Positions 53,013-62,192 of a DNA stretch of 64,000 bases are shown here, in pieces. Source of the stretch: Vreelandella salicampi (GTDB lineage: Bacteria > Pseudomonadota > Gammaproteobacteria > Pseudomonadales > Halomonadaceae). The notes beneath the pieces are model-generated. The model saw only the letters and a list, made by a program, of their open reading frames with translations. It was not told where the DNA came from and ran no database searches. The DNA lies in the NCBI RefSeq assembly GCF_013415105.1, contig NZ_JACCDF010000015.1:33870-97869 (forward strand). The letters are read 5' to 3'. Position numbers and translations under genes: made by a program. How positions within the stretch are numbered: the stretch's first letter is position 1; the number at the start of each line of letters is the position of its first letter.

Positions 53013-56000
53013 TGCGCGCACTCATCAATGCTGCCATGGCGTATTCACGCACGACGCTCATGCTGCTGGTGGGGATATTTCTTGCGGGGTTGGCTGCGTG
53101 GCAGACCATTCCTAAAGAGGCCAACCCGGATGTCACGATTCCGCTGGTGTATGTCTCACTCTCTTTGGAAGGGGTTAGCCCTGAAGATGGCGAGCGTTTA
53201 TTGGTTCGCCCGATGGAGCAAGAGCTTCGTGGTATAGAAGGCCTACGTAAGTTCACGGCGCAATCAAGCGAGGGCCACAGCTCGATTACGCTGGAATTTG
53301 ATGCGGGCTTTGATCCTGACACAGCGCTTTCCGACGTGCGCGAGCGGGTCGACATCGCCCGCAGCAGCCTCCCCAGCGAAGCCGATGAACCCCGCGTGAA
53401 TGAGGTAAACGTCTCCGAGTTTCCGGTACTCACCATTGGCCTCTCCGGGCAGCTCGATACCCAAGAGCGCATAGCAATTGCCCGGCGAATGCAAGAAGAG
53501 ATCGAAGGCATCGCTGATGTGCTGGAAGTGGATATTGCCGGCGAGCGCGAGAACCTTTTACAGATCATTGTCGACCCGTTAGTTCTCAATAGCTACGGCG
53601 TTGATTTTGACGTGCTATTCAATCTGGTAAATAGCAACAACCGCCTGGTTGCCGCAGGCAGCTTGGATACCGGCGCTGGGCGCGCTGCGCTTAAAGTCCC
53701 CGGTATCATCGAGTCGCTGGACGATGTGATGAACATGCCCGTCAAAGTCGACGGCGACCGCGTGGTGACGTTTGGTGATGTCGCCTGGATTCAGCCGACG
53801 TTCAAGGATCCAGAAGGCTATGCGCGCATCGACGGCCAGCCGGCGTTGGTGCTGGAAATCTCCAAACGCGCAGGTGCCAACATCATCGCCACCATTGATG
53901 CGGTGGAAGACCTCTTTGCCCAAGCCAGCAGCCGACTCCCAGAGGCGTTGAAGGTCACCACGATTCTCGATCAATCCACTAACGTTGAGGATATGCTGTC
54001 GGAGCTTCTCAACAACGTCCTCACCGCTGTTGTCTTAGTACTGATTGTGGTGGTGGCCGTGATGGGTTGGCGTACCTCGCTGCTGGTAGGTCTTACGATC
54101 CCAGGGGCGTTTCTCACCGGCATCATGCTGATATGGGCGCTAGGATTTACCCTTAACGTCGTTGTGCTGTTTGCGCTGATTCTGGTAGCGGGGATGCTGG
54201 TTGATGGTGCCATTGTGGTCAGCGAACTGGCGGATCGACATCTGCGCGAGGGACAAAGCCCGCACGACGCGTGGCTAAATGCCGCCGATCGCATGAGCTG
54301 GCCGGTCATTGCCTCAACCGCCACCACGCTGGTGGTGTTTCTGCCGCTGCTTTTCTGGCCGGGCGTGGTAGGGCAGTTTATGAAGTACCTTCCCGCCACG
54401 GTAATACTTTGCTTGCTTGCCTCCCTGGTGATGGCCCTGCTATTTCTGCCCACATTGGGCAATATTTTTACCCGCCGCGCCAGCATAGCACCGGTCGCAT
54501 CAGCACCCGCTTCTACCACGGCTCTCGGGCGTAGTTACCGCTCACTACTCGCGGGACTGTTGCGCCACCCGGCGTGGGTGCTGCTAATTTCAGTGCTATT
54601 AATGGCCGCCGTTTACACTGGCTATGCGCGTTTTAACCATGGGGTTAATTTCTTCCCAAGCGTTGAGCCGGATAGCGCCCAGGTGCTGGTACGTGCTCGT
54701 GGCGATCTGTCCGTGGAAGAAACGGATGCCATCGTCCAGCGCGTCGAGCGGACGTTTACCGGCATGAGCGAAGTGGAAGCACTTTATGCTCGCTCTTTTG
54801 CCACACCTAACGAGCAACTCGGTAATGACGTCATTGGTGTGCTGCAGTTTCAGTTTATTGATTGGTACCAGCGCCGCCCTGCCAGCGTGATTCTGGATGA
54901 AATGGCCGAGCGTGGCGGTCGCATCCCCGGGATAATATTAGAGTTTCGGGAACAAGAGATGGGGCCAGGCGGTGGCAAGCCTATCATGTTGGAAGTGAGT
55001 GCCAACGACCCCGATATCACCGATAGCACGGTAGACGCGCTCAAAGAGCATATGCGCACCCTTGGCGGCTTTGAAGATATTCAGGACAACCGCAGCCTAC
55101 CCGGAGTCGAGTGGCGCATTCAGGTCGACCGCGAAGCTGCCACACGAATGGGCGCCGATATCACCACTATCGGCAGTGTTGTGCAGCTACTCACTACCGG
55201 CTTACAGATTGCAGAGTACCGCCCCGCTGGCGTCAGCGACGAAGTCGATATCCGCGTGCGCCTGCCTGAGAATTCGCGCTCGCTGGATCAGCTAAAGCGT
55301 CTCACCATTAATACGCCGCGCGGCCAAGTACCTATCACGAACTTTGTGGAGATCACACCAGCTCCTAAAGTGGGCACCCTGCATCGCATCGACGGTCGCC
55401 GAGCGATTACCGTTGAGGCTGACTTAGGCTCAGGCTATCAGGCGACCGAGCGGCTTAATGCTCTGTGGGAAGCAACGGACGGCGAGATTCCTGAAGGCGC
55501 CACGATCAACGTCGCCGGCGAACAGGAAGATCAGCAAGAATCCATGCAATTTCTGGCCACCGCTTTTGTTATTGCCATCGCCCTGATGGCACTGATTCTG
55601 GTCACTCAGTTCAACAGCTTCTACCAAGCGGCCCTGGTGCTATCAGCGATTGTTTTTTCTACCGCGGGGGTGCTGATCGGCCTACTTGTCAACGGCCAAG
55701 CATTTGGCGTTGTCATGGTGGGCATGGGGATTATTGCGCTGGCGGGTATCGTGGTGAACAACAATATTGTTCTGATCGACACTTACAACGAATTAAGAAA
55801 GCAAGACATGACGCCGAAAGACGCCGCTCTAGAGGCAGGCTGTTTGCGCTTACGCCCTGTGCTGCTCACGGCTATCACCACGGTATTAGGTCTTATGCCC
55901 ATGGTACTAGGCATTAACGTCGATCTTTTTTCCCCCTCACTGGGGATTAACGCCCCTTCGACACAGTGGTGGACCCAAATGTCGAGTGCCATTGCCGGCG

Positions 56001-56074
56001 GGCTAACTTTCGCCACGGCGCTCACCCTTCTGCTCACGCCATGCATGTTGGTACTGAACCACCGCGCGAAATAA
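53012..56074 (+). CDS. RND efflux pump permease
   Basis: A 1020-residue inner-membrane proton-driven pump with 12 transmembrane helices and two large periplasmic loops. Conserved features are IPKEANPDVTIPLVYVSLSLEGVSPEDGERLLVRPME near the N-terminus, GMLVDGAIVVSELADRHLREG in helix four with the proton-relay acidic residue, and GIIALAGIVVNNNIVLIDTYNELR in the second half. It belongs to the AcrB/MexB superfamily, nearer the branch with HlyD-type single partners. Substrates are unknown; export of toxic phenolics or biocides is possible but unsupported. Confidence 0.93.
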   Translation: MRALINAAMAYSRTTLMLLVGIFLAGLAAWQTIPKEANPDVTIPLVYVSLSLEGVSPEDGERLLVRPMEQELRGIEGLRKFTAQSSEGHSSITLEFDAGFDPDTALSDVRERVDIARSSLPSEADEPRVNEVNVSEFPVLTIGLSGQLDTQERIAIARRMQEEIEGIADVLEVDIAGERENLLQIIVDPLVLNSYGVDFDVLFNLVNSNNRLVAAGSLDTGAGRAALKVPGIIESLDDVMNMPVKVDGDRVVTFGDVAWIQPTFKDPEGYARIDGQPALVLEISKRAGANIIATIDAVEDLFAQASSRLPEALKVTTILDQSTNVEDMLSELLNNVLTAVVLVLIVVVAVMGWRTSLLVGLTIPGAFLTGIMLIWALGFTLNVVVLFALILVAGMLVDGAIVVSELADRHLREGQSPHDAWLNAADRMSWPVIASTATTLVVFLPLLFWPGVVGQFMKYLPATVILCLLASLVMALLFLPTLGNIFTRRASIAPVASAPASTTALGRSYRSLLAGLLRHPAWVLLISVLLMAAVYTGYARFNHGVNFFPSVEPDSAQVLVRARGDLSVEETDAIVQRVERTFTGMSEVEALYARSFATPNEQLGNDVIGVLQFQFIDWYQRRPASVILDEMAERGGRIPGIILEFREQEMGPGGGKPIMLEVSANDPDITDSTVDALKEHMRTLGGFEDIQDNRSLPGVEWRIQVDREAATRMGADITTIGSVVQLLTTGLQIAEYRPAGVSDEVDIRVRLPENSRSLDQLKRLTINTPRGQVPITNFVEITPAPKVGTLHRIDGRRAITVEADLGSGYQATERLNALWEATDGEIPEGATINVAGEQEDQQESMQFLATAFVIAIALMALILVTQFNSFYQAALVLSAIVFSTAGVLIGLLVNGQAFGVVMVGMGIIALAGIVVNNNIVLIDTYNELRKQDMTPKDAALEAGCLRLRPVLLTAITTVLGLMPMVLGINVDLFSPSLGINAPSTQWWTQMSSAIAGGLTFATALTLLLTPCMLVLNHRAK

Positions 56075-56084
56075 GTTAACGAAC

Positions 56085-56579
56085 TTAAGCGGGCGAAGAG
56101 CTGGCTTCCTGTTGCGGGGTGTGCGCCGCGTGCAACCGGGCAATGAGTTGATCTTCCAACATAAAGCGCTCGTTCAACGCTTTGGCAAGGCGGTCGATCC
56201 AGGCCGGGAGGCGGGTCAGGTTCCGCTGACAACGTAACGGCGTGGCGAAATCGGTCTCAAACTCAAGCGCCAACTCAGTCGACAATTCCAAGCGCTCCAA
56301 AAGCTTCGACGCGATGACTAAAGCGGATTCATCGCCGAAGGCTTTTGCTTCTTCTGCCAACTGTGGGTACACCTCAAAGTGGCCAGCGCTGATGTAATCC
56401 ATCAAGAGCTCACTAAAGGTGTCGACGCGTGTCTTGCTCACGGCTTCAAGCTCGGCATCGCACGCCTCTTTGAGCTCAATAAAGCTCACCAACAACGATT
56501 TACGTTGTTCAAGCCAGCGATCAATTAGCGTATGCACGCCGCCCCAGCGCTCCAGGGCGTTTTTACAATCTTCGAGCAT
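56085..56579 (-). CDS. rsd: Rsd/AlgQ anti-sigma-70 factor
   Basis: A 164-residue helical protein of the Rsd/AlgQ family, beginning MLEDCKNALERWGGVHTLIDRWLEQRKSLL, the strongest family signature. Rsd binds region 4 of sigma-70 in stationary phase; AlgQ (AlgR2) affects alginate and siderophore genes in Pseudomonas. It converges on the RND permease with a 10-base gap. Confidence 0.9.
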   Translation of the reverse strand: MLEDCKNALERWGGVHTLIDRWLEQRKSLLVSFIELKEACDAELEAVSKTRVDTFSELLMDYISAGHFEVYPQLAEEAKAFGDESALVIASKLLERLELSTELALEFETDFATPLRCQRNLTRLPAWIDRLAKALNERFMLEDQLIARLHAAHTPQQEASSSPA

Positions 56580-56863
56580 GGGGCTTCTCCTTGCTAGTCA
56601 CCACCGTCGACGAGGCTAGCGTCGCTTTTCCATCTCACCCTGTCAATCCTCAAGAAGCTCACTTCGCCGCAGAACCACACTTACGACTGATATATAAAAA
56701 TATTCATTCGCCTGCTAAAAATAATGTTGATATTAAGCAATTTTATAGAAATTTTTATGGCATGATCGCTTATCGTATGATTACACTGAAGACGCTTAAC
56801 GTGTTTTCGACGCTCTAGGCATTGACGACCATCAATAACATCAACTGCATGAAAGGTCCTATT
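56580..56863. other. Divergent intergenic region, rsd and third TRAP operon
   Basis: A 284-base region with rsd promoter elements on the left and an AT-rich stretch (about 56690-56780) before the TRAP operon. No palindrome of the pca or pch types was seen. Confidence 0.45.
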
Positions 56864-57883
56864 ATGAAGCTATCTGTATTCGTGAAAAGTGCTCTTGCTA
56901 CCTCCGTCGCCGCTTCCGTGCTAGCCAGCCAAGCGGTCTACGCGGATACGGTGCGCTTGCGCATGCATACGTTCTACGGCACCGAAGTTGACGAAATCGC
57001 CTCAGACCTAAGTGATCGGGTCGAAGAAGCCAGCGATGGCTCTATCCGTATTCAATTCTTCCGCGGTGGCGCACTCGTCGACAGCGACCAGTTCGTTGAG
57101 GCTGTTGCCCGCGGCAGCATCGATCTTGCTCACGGTGTAGGGAGTTACTGGCCCGGCACAGTCGGTATCGGCACGATCGAAGGCGGCCTTCCGGGTGCCT
57201 GGGTCGATGTCGAGGAAGCACGCGACATCTTTGCCAACCAAGGACTGGATGAGCTGGTCGCTGAAGCCTACGAAGAGAAAGGCGTTAAGCTAATCGGCCG
57301 CGGCTTTGGCAGCGATTATGGGCTGGTGACCACCGAGCCGGTCAATAGCCTAGAAGACTTACAAGACATGCGCATCCGCGCTACCAGCTCAATTGCAACA
57401 GTGCTGGAGAAGTTCGATATCCCGACCGCCTTCATCCCAGGCGAAGAGCTTTATGTCGCGCTCTCCACCGGTGTCATCGATGGCGCTGTCTACGGCGGCC
57501 CGATCGAGTATGAACAGCTGCGCATCGACGAAGTCGCGGGTTACTACACCGATATGAACCTGATCAACCCGGGTTGGACGGAAAACGTAATCATTAATCC
57601 CAACACCTGGGAGAACATGAGCGAAGAGCAACAGGAAATTCTTACCACAGAAATTGATCAATACCTGCTCGATGTTCACAACTGGCTTGAAGAAGGTAAC
57701 CATCGCCTGATCGAAGAAGGTGAGCTATTTGAGTTTTCCACTCTGCCAGAAGAAGAATCCCGCCGTATGGCCGAGGCCGCCCTCCCTATCTGGAAGGAAG
57801 AAGCTGAGCGCTCTGAGCGCAACGCCAAAGCGGTCGAAATTCTGATCGAAAATGCCAAAGAGAAAGGACGTATCAGTGAGTAA
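56864..57883 (+). CDS. TRAP transporter substrate-binding protein, third system
   Basis: A 339-residue DctP-family protein. The start at 56864 (MKLSVFVKSALATSVAASVLASQAVYAD) has AAAGG at good spacing. Binding motifs include LQDMRIRATSSIATVLEKFDIPTAFIPGEELYVALSTGVIDGAVYGG. This branch resembles binding proteins for lactate or keto-acid type ligands, but the substrate cannot be read from sequence. The GntR gene after the operon may control it. Confidence 0.91.
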   Translation: MKLSVFVKSALATSVAASVLASQAVYADTVRLRMHTFYGTEVDEIASDLSDRVEEASDGSIRIQFFRGGALVDSDQFVEAVARGSIDLAHGVGSYWPGTVGIGTIEGGLPGAWVDVEEARDIFANQGLDELVAEAYEEKGVKLIGRGFGSDYGLVTTEPVNSLEDLQDMRIRATSSIATVLEKFDIPTAFIPGEELYVALSTGVIDGAVYGGPIEYEQLRIDEVAGYYTDMNLINPGWTENVIINPNTWENMSEEQQEILTTEIDQYLLDVHNWLEEGNHRLIEEGELFEFSTLPEEESRRMAEAALPIWKEEAERSERNAKAVEILIENAKEKGRISE

Positions 57884-58418
57884 GATTACCGGCTATCTAC
57901 GTTTTCAGGATGGGCTTTCCGACTGGGTCGGCAAAGCCACTTCCTGGCTGACGCTAGGTATCATCGGTGTACTGCTCTATGAAGTATTTGCTCGCTATAT
58001 TTTCAATGCCCCCACGGTGTGGGGGCACGAGCTGGCAACTATGTTCTTCGGTGCGCTGAGCATCCTAGCGGGAAGCTATACCTTACGCCATCAACAGCAT
58101 GTGCGTAGCGACGTCATCTATCGCTTATTGCCATTTCGTGCACAGGCCTTCTGTGACGTGATCGTATTTGCGCTTGGCATTCTCGTACTGGCTATCTTTT
58201 TTAAGTTATCAGTGGAGTTCGCTTACCGCTCATGGCTCATAGGCGAATACTCCAACAGCAGCATCTGGCGTCCAGCGCTATGGCCCATCAAATCGACTAT
58301 CCCTATTGCTGTCGGATTTTTGATCCTGCAGTGCGTGGCAGAGTTTGTCCGCGCCGTAGTGCGCTTGTTTGGCGTGCGTTATGACGATCCGCGAGATGAC
58401 ATGAGCGATGACGAATAA
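57876..58418 (+). CDS. TRAP transporter small permease (DctQ), third system
   Basis: A 180-residue membrane protein with four hydrophobic segments and the motif LYEVFARYIFNAPTVWGHELATMFFGALSILAGSYTLRHQQHVRSDVI. The GTG start at 57876 has AAAGGA 8 bases upstream and overlaps the dctP stop by 8 bases; an upstream ATG inside dctP is less likely. The C-terminus is highly acidic (DDPRDDMSDDE). Confidence 0.9.
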   Translation: MSKITGYLRFQDGLSDWVGKATSWLTLGIIGVLLYEVFARYIFNAPTVWGHELATMFFGALSILAGSYTLRHQQHVRSDVIYRLLPFRAQAFCDVIVFALGILVLAIFFKLSVEFAYRSWLIGEYSNSSIWRPALWPIKSTIPIAVGFLILQCVAEFVRAVVRLFGVRYDDPRDDMSDDE

Positions 58419-58524
58419 TTAAGGCGCCCCCGCTAAGACAGACAACGCGATAACGTTCATCGTGGGGCAATAAGAAACACACCCCGGTATATCCTTGAAG
58501 GTATACCCTAGAAAGGGTTTTTTC

Positions 58525-59844
58525 ATGGCGAATTTAGATCCACTTACCACCACTGCCATCATGTTTATCTCCATGATTATTTTGATGGCAATGGGTGCTC
58601 CGCTGGCATGGGCACTCATGATATCGGGCATGGGCAGTGCCTATGTGATGTTCGGCCCTGGCGGGCTGGATTTTCTGCTCTCGTCGGCCTACAGCACCAT
58701 GGATAACTTCCTGTTGGTCGCGCTACCGCTGTTCATATTCATGGGGTTAGTGCTTGAGCGATCAGGCATCACCGACAACCTGTTCGAGATGATACACAAG
58801 CTGATGGGCCGACTACCTGGCGGTCTGGGCGTCGGCACCATTTTGGTCTGTGCTCTTATCGCCGCTATGGCGGGTGTCTCGGGCGCAGCGACTGTCAGCC
58901 TAGGCATCATTGCGCTACCCGCAATGCTTAAGCGCGGTTATGACAAACGGCTGGTTACCGGCACCATCATGGCAGGTGGTGCCCTCGGCTTTCTGATCCC
59001 GCCGAGCGTACTGATGATCGTCTATGCCTTTCTCGCACGTGAGTCTGTGGGCAAGCTGTTCGCCGCTGGCTTAGTACCCGGGCTGATGTTGGCGGGCATC
59101 TACATGGCGTATGTACTGATACGCTGTCGAATAAACCCTGCACTCGGCCCCGCCGCCCCCGAAGAAGAGCGCTTTACCGCCAAAGAGAAGCTGATCTCAC
59201 TGCGCCACGTTATCGCCCCCGGCATCTTGGTCACGACCGTACTGGGCTGCATCATTGGCGGCATCACGTCTCCATCCGAAGCTTCTGCCGTTGGGGCGGC
59301 AGGCGCGATGCTCATCGCCGCCATTCGGGGTAGGCTCAACTGGGATTTGCTGCGTTATGTCATGCTCAGCACGACAAAAATCACCGGTATGCTGCTCTGG
59401 ATTGCGATCGCGGCGGTGTTCTTCAGCAAGATTTATATGGGGTTGGGCGCTGGCATGATCATCGGCGATCTCATCAATGACTTTTCGCTCTCTCCCTATA
59501 CCGTCATCATTGTCATGCTGGCTAGCTTCTTCCTACTCGGCATGTTTCTGGATGATTTTGCCATACTGTTCATCACCATCCCGCTTTATGTGCCGATTGT
59601 GCGCGATCTAGGCTTCGATACGACCTGGTTTGCAGTGCTGTTTATCCTCAGCATGCAATCCGCGTATTTGACCCCTCCCTTCGGCTATAACCTCTTCTAT
59701 ATGCGGTCGGTGGCCCCTAAATCTATCACTATTGTGGATATCTATTACTCGGCGCTGCCTTACGTAGCCTTGCAAGTTCTCGGTCTGGCAATAATTGTCG
59801 CTTTCCCGAGCATTGCGCTATGGCTACCCGGACTGTTGTTCTAA
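58525..59844 (+). CDS. TRAP transporter large permease (DctM), third system
   Basis: A 439-residue DctM-type permease with about 12 hydrophobic segments. The ATG at 58525 (AAAGGG ribosome site) is preferred to an in-frame TTG at 58495. Motifs include GVSGAATVSLGIIALPAMLKRGYD, GGALGFLIPPSVLMIVYA and YLTPPFGYNLFYMRSV. A 106-base gap separates it from dctQ, unusually wide for a TRAP operon. A very strong hairpin follows. Confidence 0.93.
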   Translation: MANLDPLTTTAIMFISMIILMAMGAPLAWALMISGMGSAYVMFGPGGLDFLLSSAYSTMDNFLLVALPLFIFMGLVLERSGITDNLFEMIHKLMGRLPGGLGVGTILVCALIAAMAGVSGAATVSLGIIALPAMLKRGYDKRLVTGTIMAGGALGFLIPPSVLMIVYAFLARESVGKLFAAGLVPGLMLAGIYMAYVLIRCRINPALGPAAPEEERFTAKEKLISLRHVIAPGILVTTVLGCIIGGITSPSEASAVGAAGAMLIAAIRGRLNWDLLRYVMLSTTKITGMLLWIAIAAVFFSKIYMGLGAGMIIGDLINDFSLSPYTVIIVMLASFFLLGMFLDDFAILFITIPLYVPIVRDLGFDTTWFAVLFILSMQSAYLTPPFGYNLFYMRSVAPKSITIVDIYYSALPYVALQVLGLAIIVAFPSIALWLPGLLF

Positions 59845-59869
59845 CAACGTACTGAAGAAAAACGCGTCA

Positions 59870-59909
59870 GCCATCGGGGGAGAGACATCGTCGTCTCTCC
59901 CCCGATGGC
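59870..59909. terminator. Long perfect hairpin between TRAP operon and GntR gene
   Basis: GCCATCGGGGGAGAGAC (59870-59886) pairs perfectly with its complement at 59893-59909 around a 6-base loop. A short T-stretch follows on the plus strand (GTTTTG), so it probably terminates the TRAP operon and may also serve the convergent GntR gene. Confidence 0.75.
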
Positions 59910-59918
59910 CGTTTTGCG

Positions 59919-60653
59919 TTAAGCAATTCCTTGTTGCTGCATTACCGACGTAATGATCGGTACGGGCGTCATCAAATGTTCGCGCATCATCCGCTCGGCG
60001 TCTTCTTTGCGATGCGCCAGCGTGACCTTCACGAGAGCATCGTGCTCTTGACGCTTTTTGTCTAACGCATGCTCGGAAAAAACGGTTTCTTTAAGCCAGA
60101 AATGGCGATAACGCTGGACCTTGTCAAAGAGCCCATTGCGCACTTTCATCAATTGCGGCGAATGGCAACCACGAACCAAGGCGGTATGAAACTCACTATG
60201 GCGCGCATCCCAGATTTCTAACAGTGAGCGAGGAGTATTGGCTTCACTCACTTTGGACAGCTGATACGTTTTCGCCAAAATATCTGCTTCCCAGGCATCA
60301 TCTCCTCGCTCAATCGCCAAGCCAAGCATCATCGCTTCAAGTTGTGCACGCGCATCATAGATATCGTGCAGCTCTGCCAGCGACATTGGCGCCACGCGAT
60401 AGCCTCGCTGGCTGATTGCTACCACTAAATGCTCGGCAACCAGTTGCGACAACGCCTCACGCAACGGGCCAATGCCTAGGTCGTAGCGCTCCTTAAGCGC
60501 GCTCATGCGCAGCTTCTCGTCAGGGCGAAAAACGCCCTTGATAATGTCGTTCTTTAGCTGCTTGTAAGCGCGGACGCCCAAGTTCTCTTTGACATCTGCC
60601 GGCTCGTCACTGCCCGCGGACGATTTGGCGACATGTTCATTGACGATAATCAT
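59919..60653 (-). CDS. GntR-family (FadR/FCD) transcriptional regulator
   Basis: A regulator of about 244 residues from ATG 60653 (AGGA spaced 8 bases); an upstream ATG adds 8 residues with poor spacing. The winged-helix domain (about 30-95) has AYKQLKNDIIKGVFRPDEKLRMSALKERYDLGIGPLREALSQLVAEHLV. A helical FCD effector domain (about 100-230) follows, with HSEFHTALVRG. It faces the third TRAP operon and precedes gabT on the same strand; either could be its target. Confidence 0.89.
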   Translation of the reverse strand: MIIVNEHVAKSSAGSDEPADVKENLGVRAYKQLKNDIIKGVFRPDEKLRMSALKERYDLGIGPLREALSQLVAEHLVVAISQRGYRVAPMSLAELHDIYDARAQLEAMMLGLAIERGDDAWEADILAKTYQLSKVSEANTPRSLLEIWDARHSEFHTALVRGCHSPQLMKVRNGLFDKVQRYRHFWLKETVFSEHALDKKRQEHDALVKVTLAHRKEDAERMMREHLMTPVPIITSVMQQQGIA

Positions 60654-60803
60654 AAAAAAATCCTGAAAGGAGCGCATGTCCTGCGACTCTACAAAGCGAC
60701 ATCACTCCTCGCGTTAAGGCGACTCAGAAGATAGAAAAGAGCATAGCATAATATCGAAACACCTGTTTGACGCCGCCAGCTTCTTAAGCGGCTACAGACG
60801 CAG

Positions 60804-60835
60804 CGAGCCGATGCAGTTACCCCTGCATCGGCTCG
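60804..60835. terminator. Hairpin downstream of gabT
   Basis: CGAGCCGATGCAG and CTGCATCGGCTCG pair perfectly (13 base pairs) around TTACCC, 39 bases beyond the gabT stop. No T-run follows on the minus strand. Confidence 0.65.
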
Positions 60836-60874
60836 TGTTCCTTGCTGAGATTGCGCGTTAAGGCTTAGCGCGTC

Positions 60875-62146
60875 TTAACTCGCAAGCTCCGCGAGAGACG
60901 CTTCAACAATGGCCAAGCCTTCTTCAAGCACCTCCTCTTCAATGGTAACCGGCATGAGGAAGCGGATGGTATTGCCGAAAAGGCCACAAGAAAGCAGGAT
61001 CAGCCCTTTCTCGCGCGCACGCTTGCAAAGCGCAGCCGCTAGGTCGGCATCCGGTGTTTGATCGACTGACACAATATCCAACGCCGCCATGGCACCCAGA
61101 TGGCGCACGTTCTCAACACAGGCGAAACGCTCCTGCCATTGGGCAAATCGCTTACCCAACGTTTCTCCCAGCGCTTGGCTTTTCGCGAGAATGTTTTCCT
61201 CTTCAAATACCTCAAGCACCGCCAATACAGCCGCGCACGACGCCGGGCTGCCGGAATACGTGCCGCCAAGTGAGTTAGGGCCCGATGCATCCATATGGGT
61301 ATCTGTACCCACGATGGCGGAAATCGGCATACCGGCTGCCATGCTTTTGGCCATGGTAATCAAGTCAGGCTCGACACCGCTATGCTCGATGGCAAACATC
61401 TTACCAGTACGGCCAAAGCCGGACTGCACTTCGTCGACGATCATCAGCATGCCGTGCTCATCGCAGATCTCGCGCACGGCTTTGAGGAAACTCGCTGGCG
61501 CAGGGTAGAAACCACCCTCGCCGAGTACCGGTTCAATCACGATGGCTGCTGTATCGCGCGGGTTGGCATCGGTCTTGAGCGTCATTTTCAAGCCACGGAT
61601 AGCGTCTTCTTCACTGACACCATGGAACGGCACCGGATAAGGCGCACGAAACACGTTGCCCGGCATGCTGCCAAAATCCGCTGCATACGGCGCGACTTTG
61701 CCATTCATCGCCATGGTCATGAACGTGCGGCCATGGTAGCCACCGTCAAAACAGATGACGTTGTTTTTGCCCGTCGCCGCCCGCGCAATTTTGACCGCGT
61801 TTTCTAACGCTTCAGCGCCCGAGTTCACCAGCATGACCTTGCCGTGGCCGCGCACCGGGGAAATCTGGCTAAGCTTCTCCGCCACTTGGACGTAGCCTTC
61901 ATAGGGCATTACGGTCTGGCAAGTGTGCATCACACGGCCCAGTTGCTCTCTGACGGCCTCGACAACTTTCGGGTGGCAATGGCCGATATTGAGTACGCCA
62001 ATACCGCCGGCGAAGTCGATAATACGATTGCCGTCGGCGTCCCAAATTAGGGCATTCTCCGCGCGATCCGCAAACTGCGTAGCGGGGCTGGCGGCGCCGT
62101 TGGCAACATACTTCTGCTTCATTTCGTTTAATTGCGCGTTATTCAT
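60875..62146 (-). CDS. gabT: 4-aminobutyrate aminotransferase
   Basis: A 423-residue class III PLP aminotransferase that converts GABA and 2-oxoglutarate to succinate semialdehyde and glutamate. PLP-site segments are LVNSGAEALENAVKIARAATGKNNVICFDGGYHGRTFMTMA, DEVQSGFGRTG (acidic residue contacting the ring), and the Schiff-base lysine in DLITMAKSMAAGMP. ATG 62146 is favoured over the adjacent TTG because AAGGAAA lies at normal spacing. It is downstream of gabD on the same strand. Confidence 0.94.
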   Translation of the reverse strand: MNNAQLNEMKQKYVANGAASPATQFADRAENALIWDADGNRIIDFAGGIGVLNIGHCHPKVVEAVREQLGRVMHTCQTVMPYEGYVQVAEKLSQISPVRGHGKVMLVNSGAEALENAVKIARAATGKNNVICFDGGYHGRTFMTMAMNGKVAPYAADFGSMPGNVFRAPYPVPFHGVSEEDAIRGLKMTLKTDANPRDTAAIVIEPVLGEGGFYPAPASFLKAVREICDEHGMLMIVDEVQSGFGRTGKMFAIEHSGVEPDLITMAKSMAAGMPISAIVGTDTHMDASGPNSLGGTYSGSPASCAAVLAVLEVFEEENILAKSQALGETLGKRFAQWQERFACVENVRHLGAMAALDIVSVDQTPDADLAAALCKRAREKGLILLSCGLFGNTIRFLMPVTIEEEVLEEGLAIVEASLAELAS

Positions 62147-62192
62147 CAACTATTTCCTTACCCTTCTTTCCTTAAACCGTAAATAGCAGCGC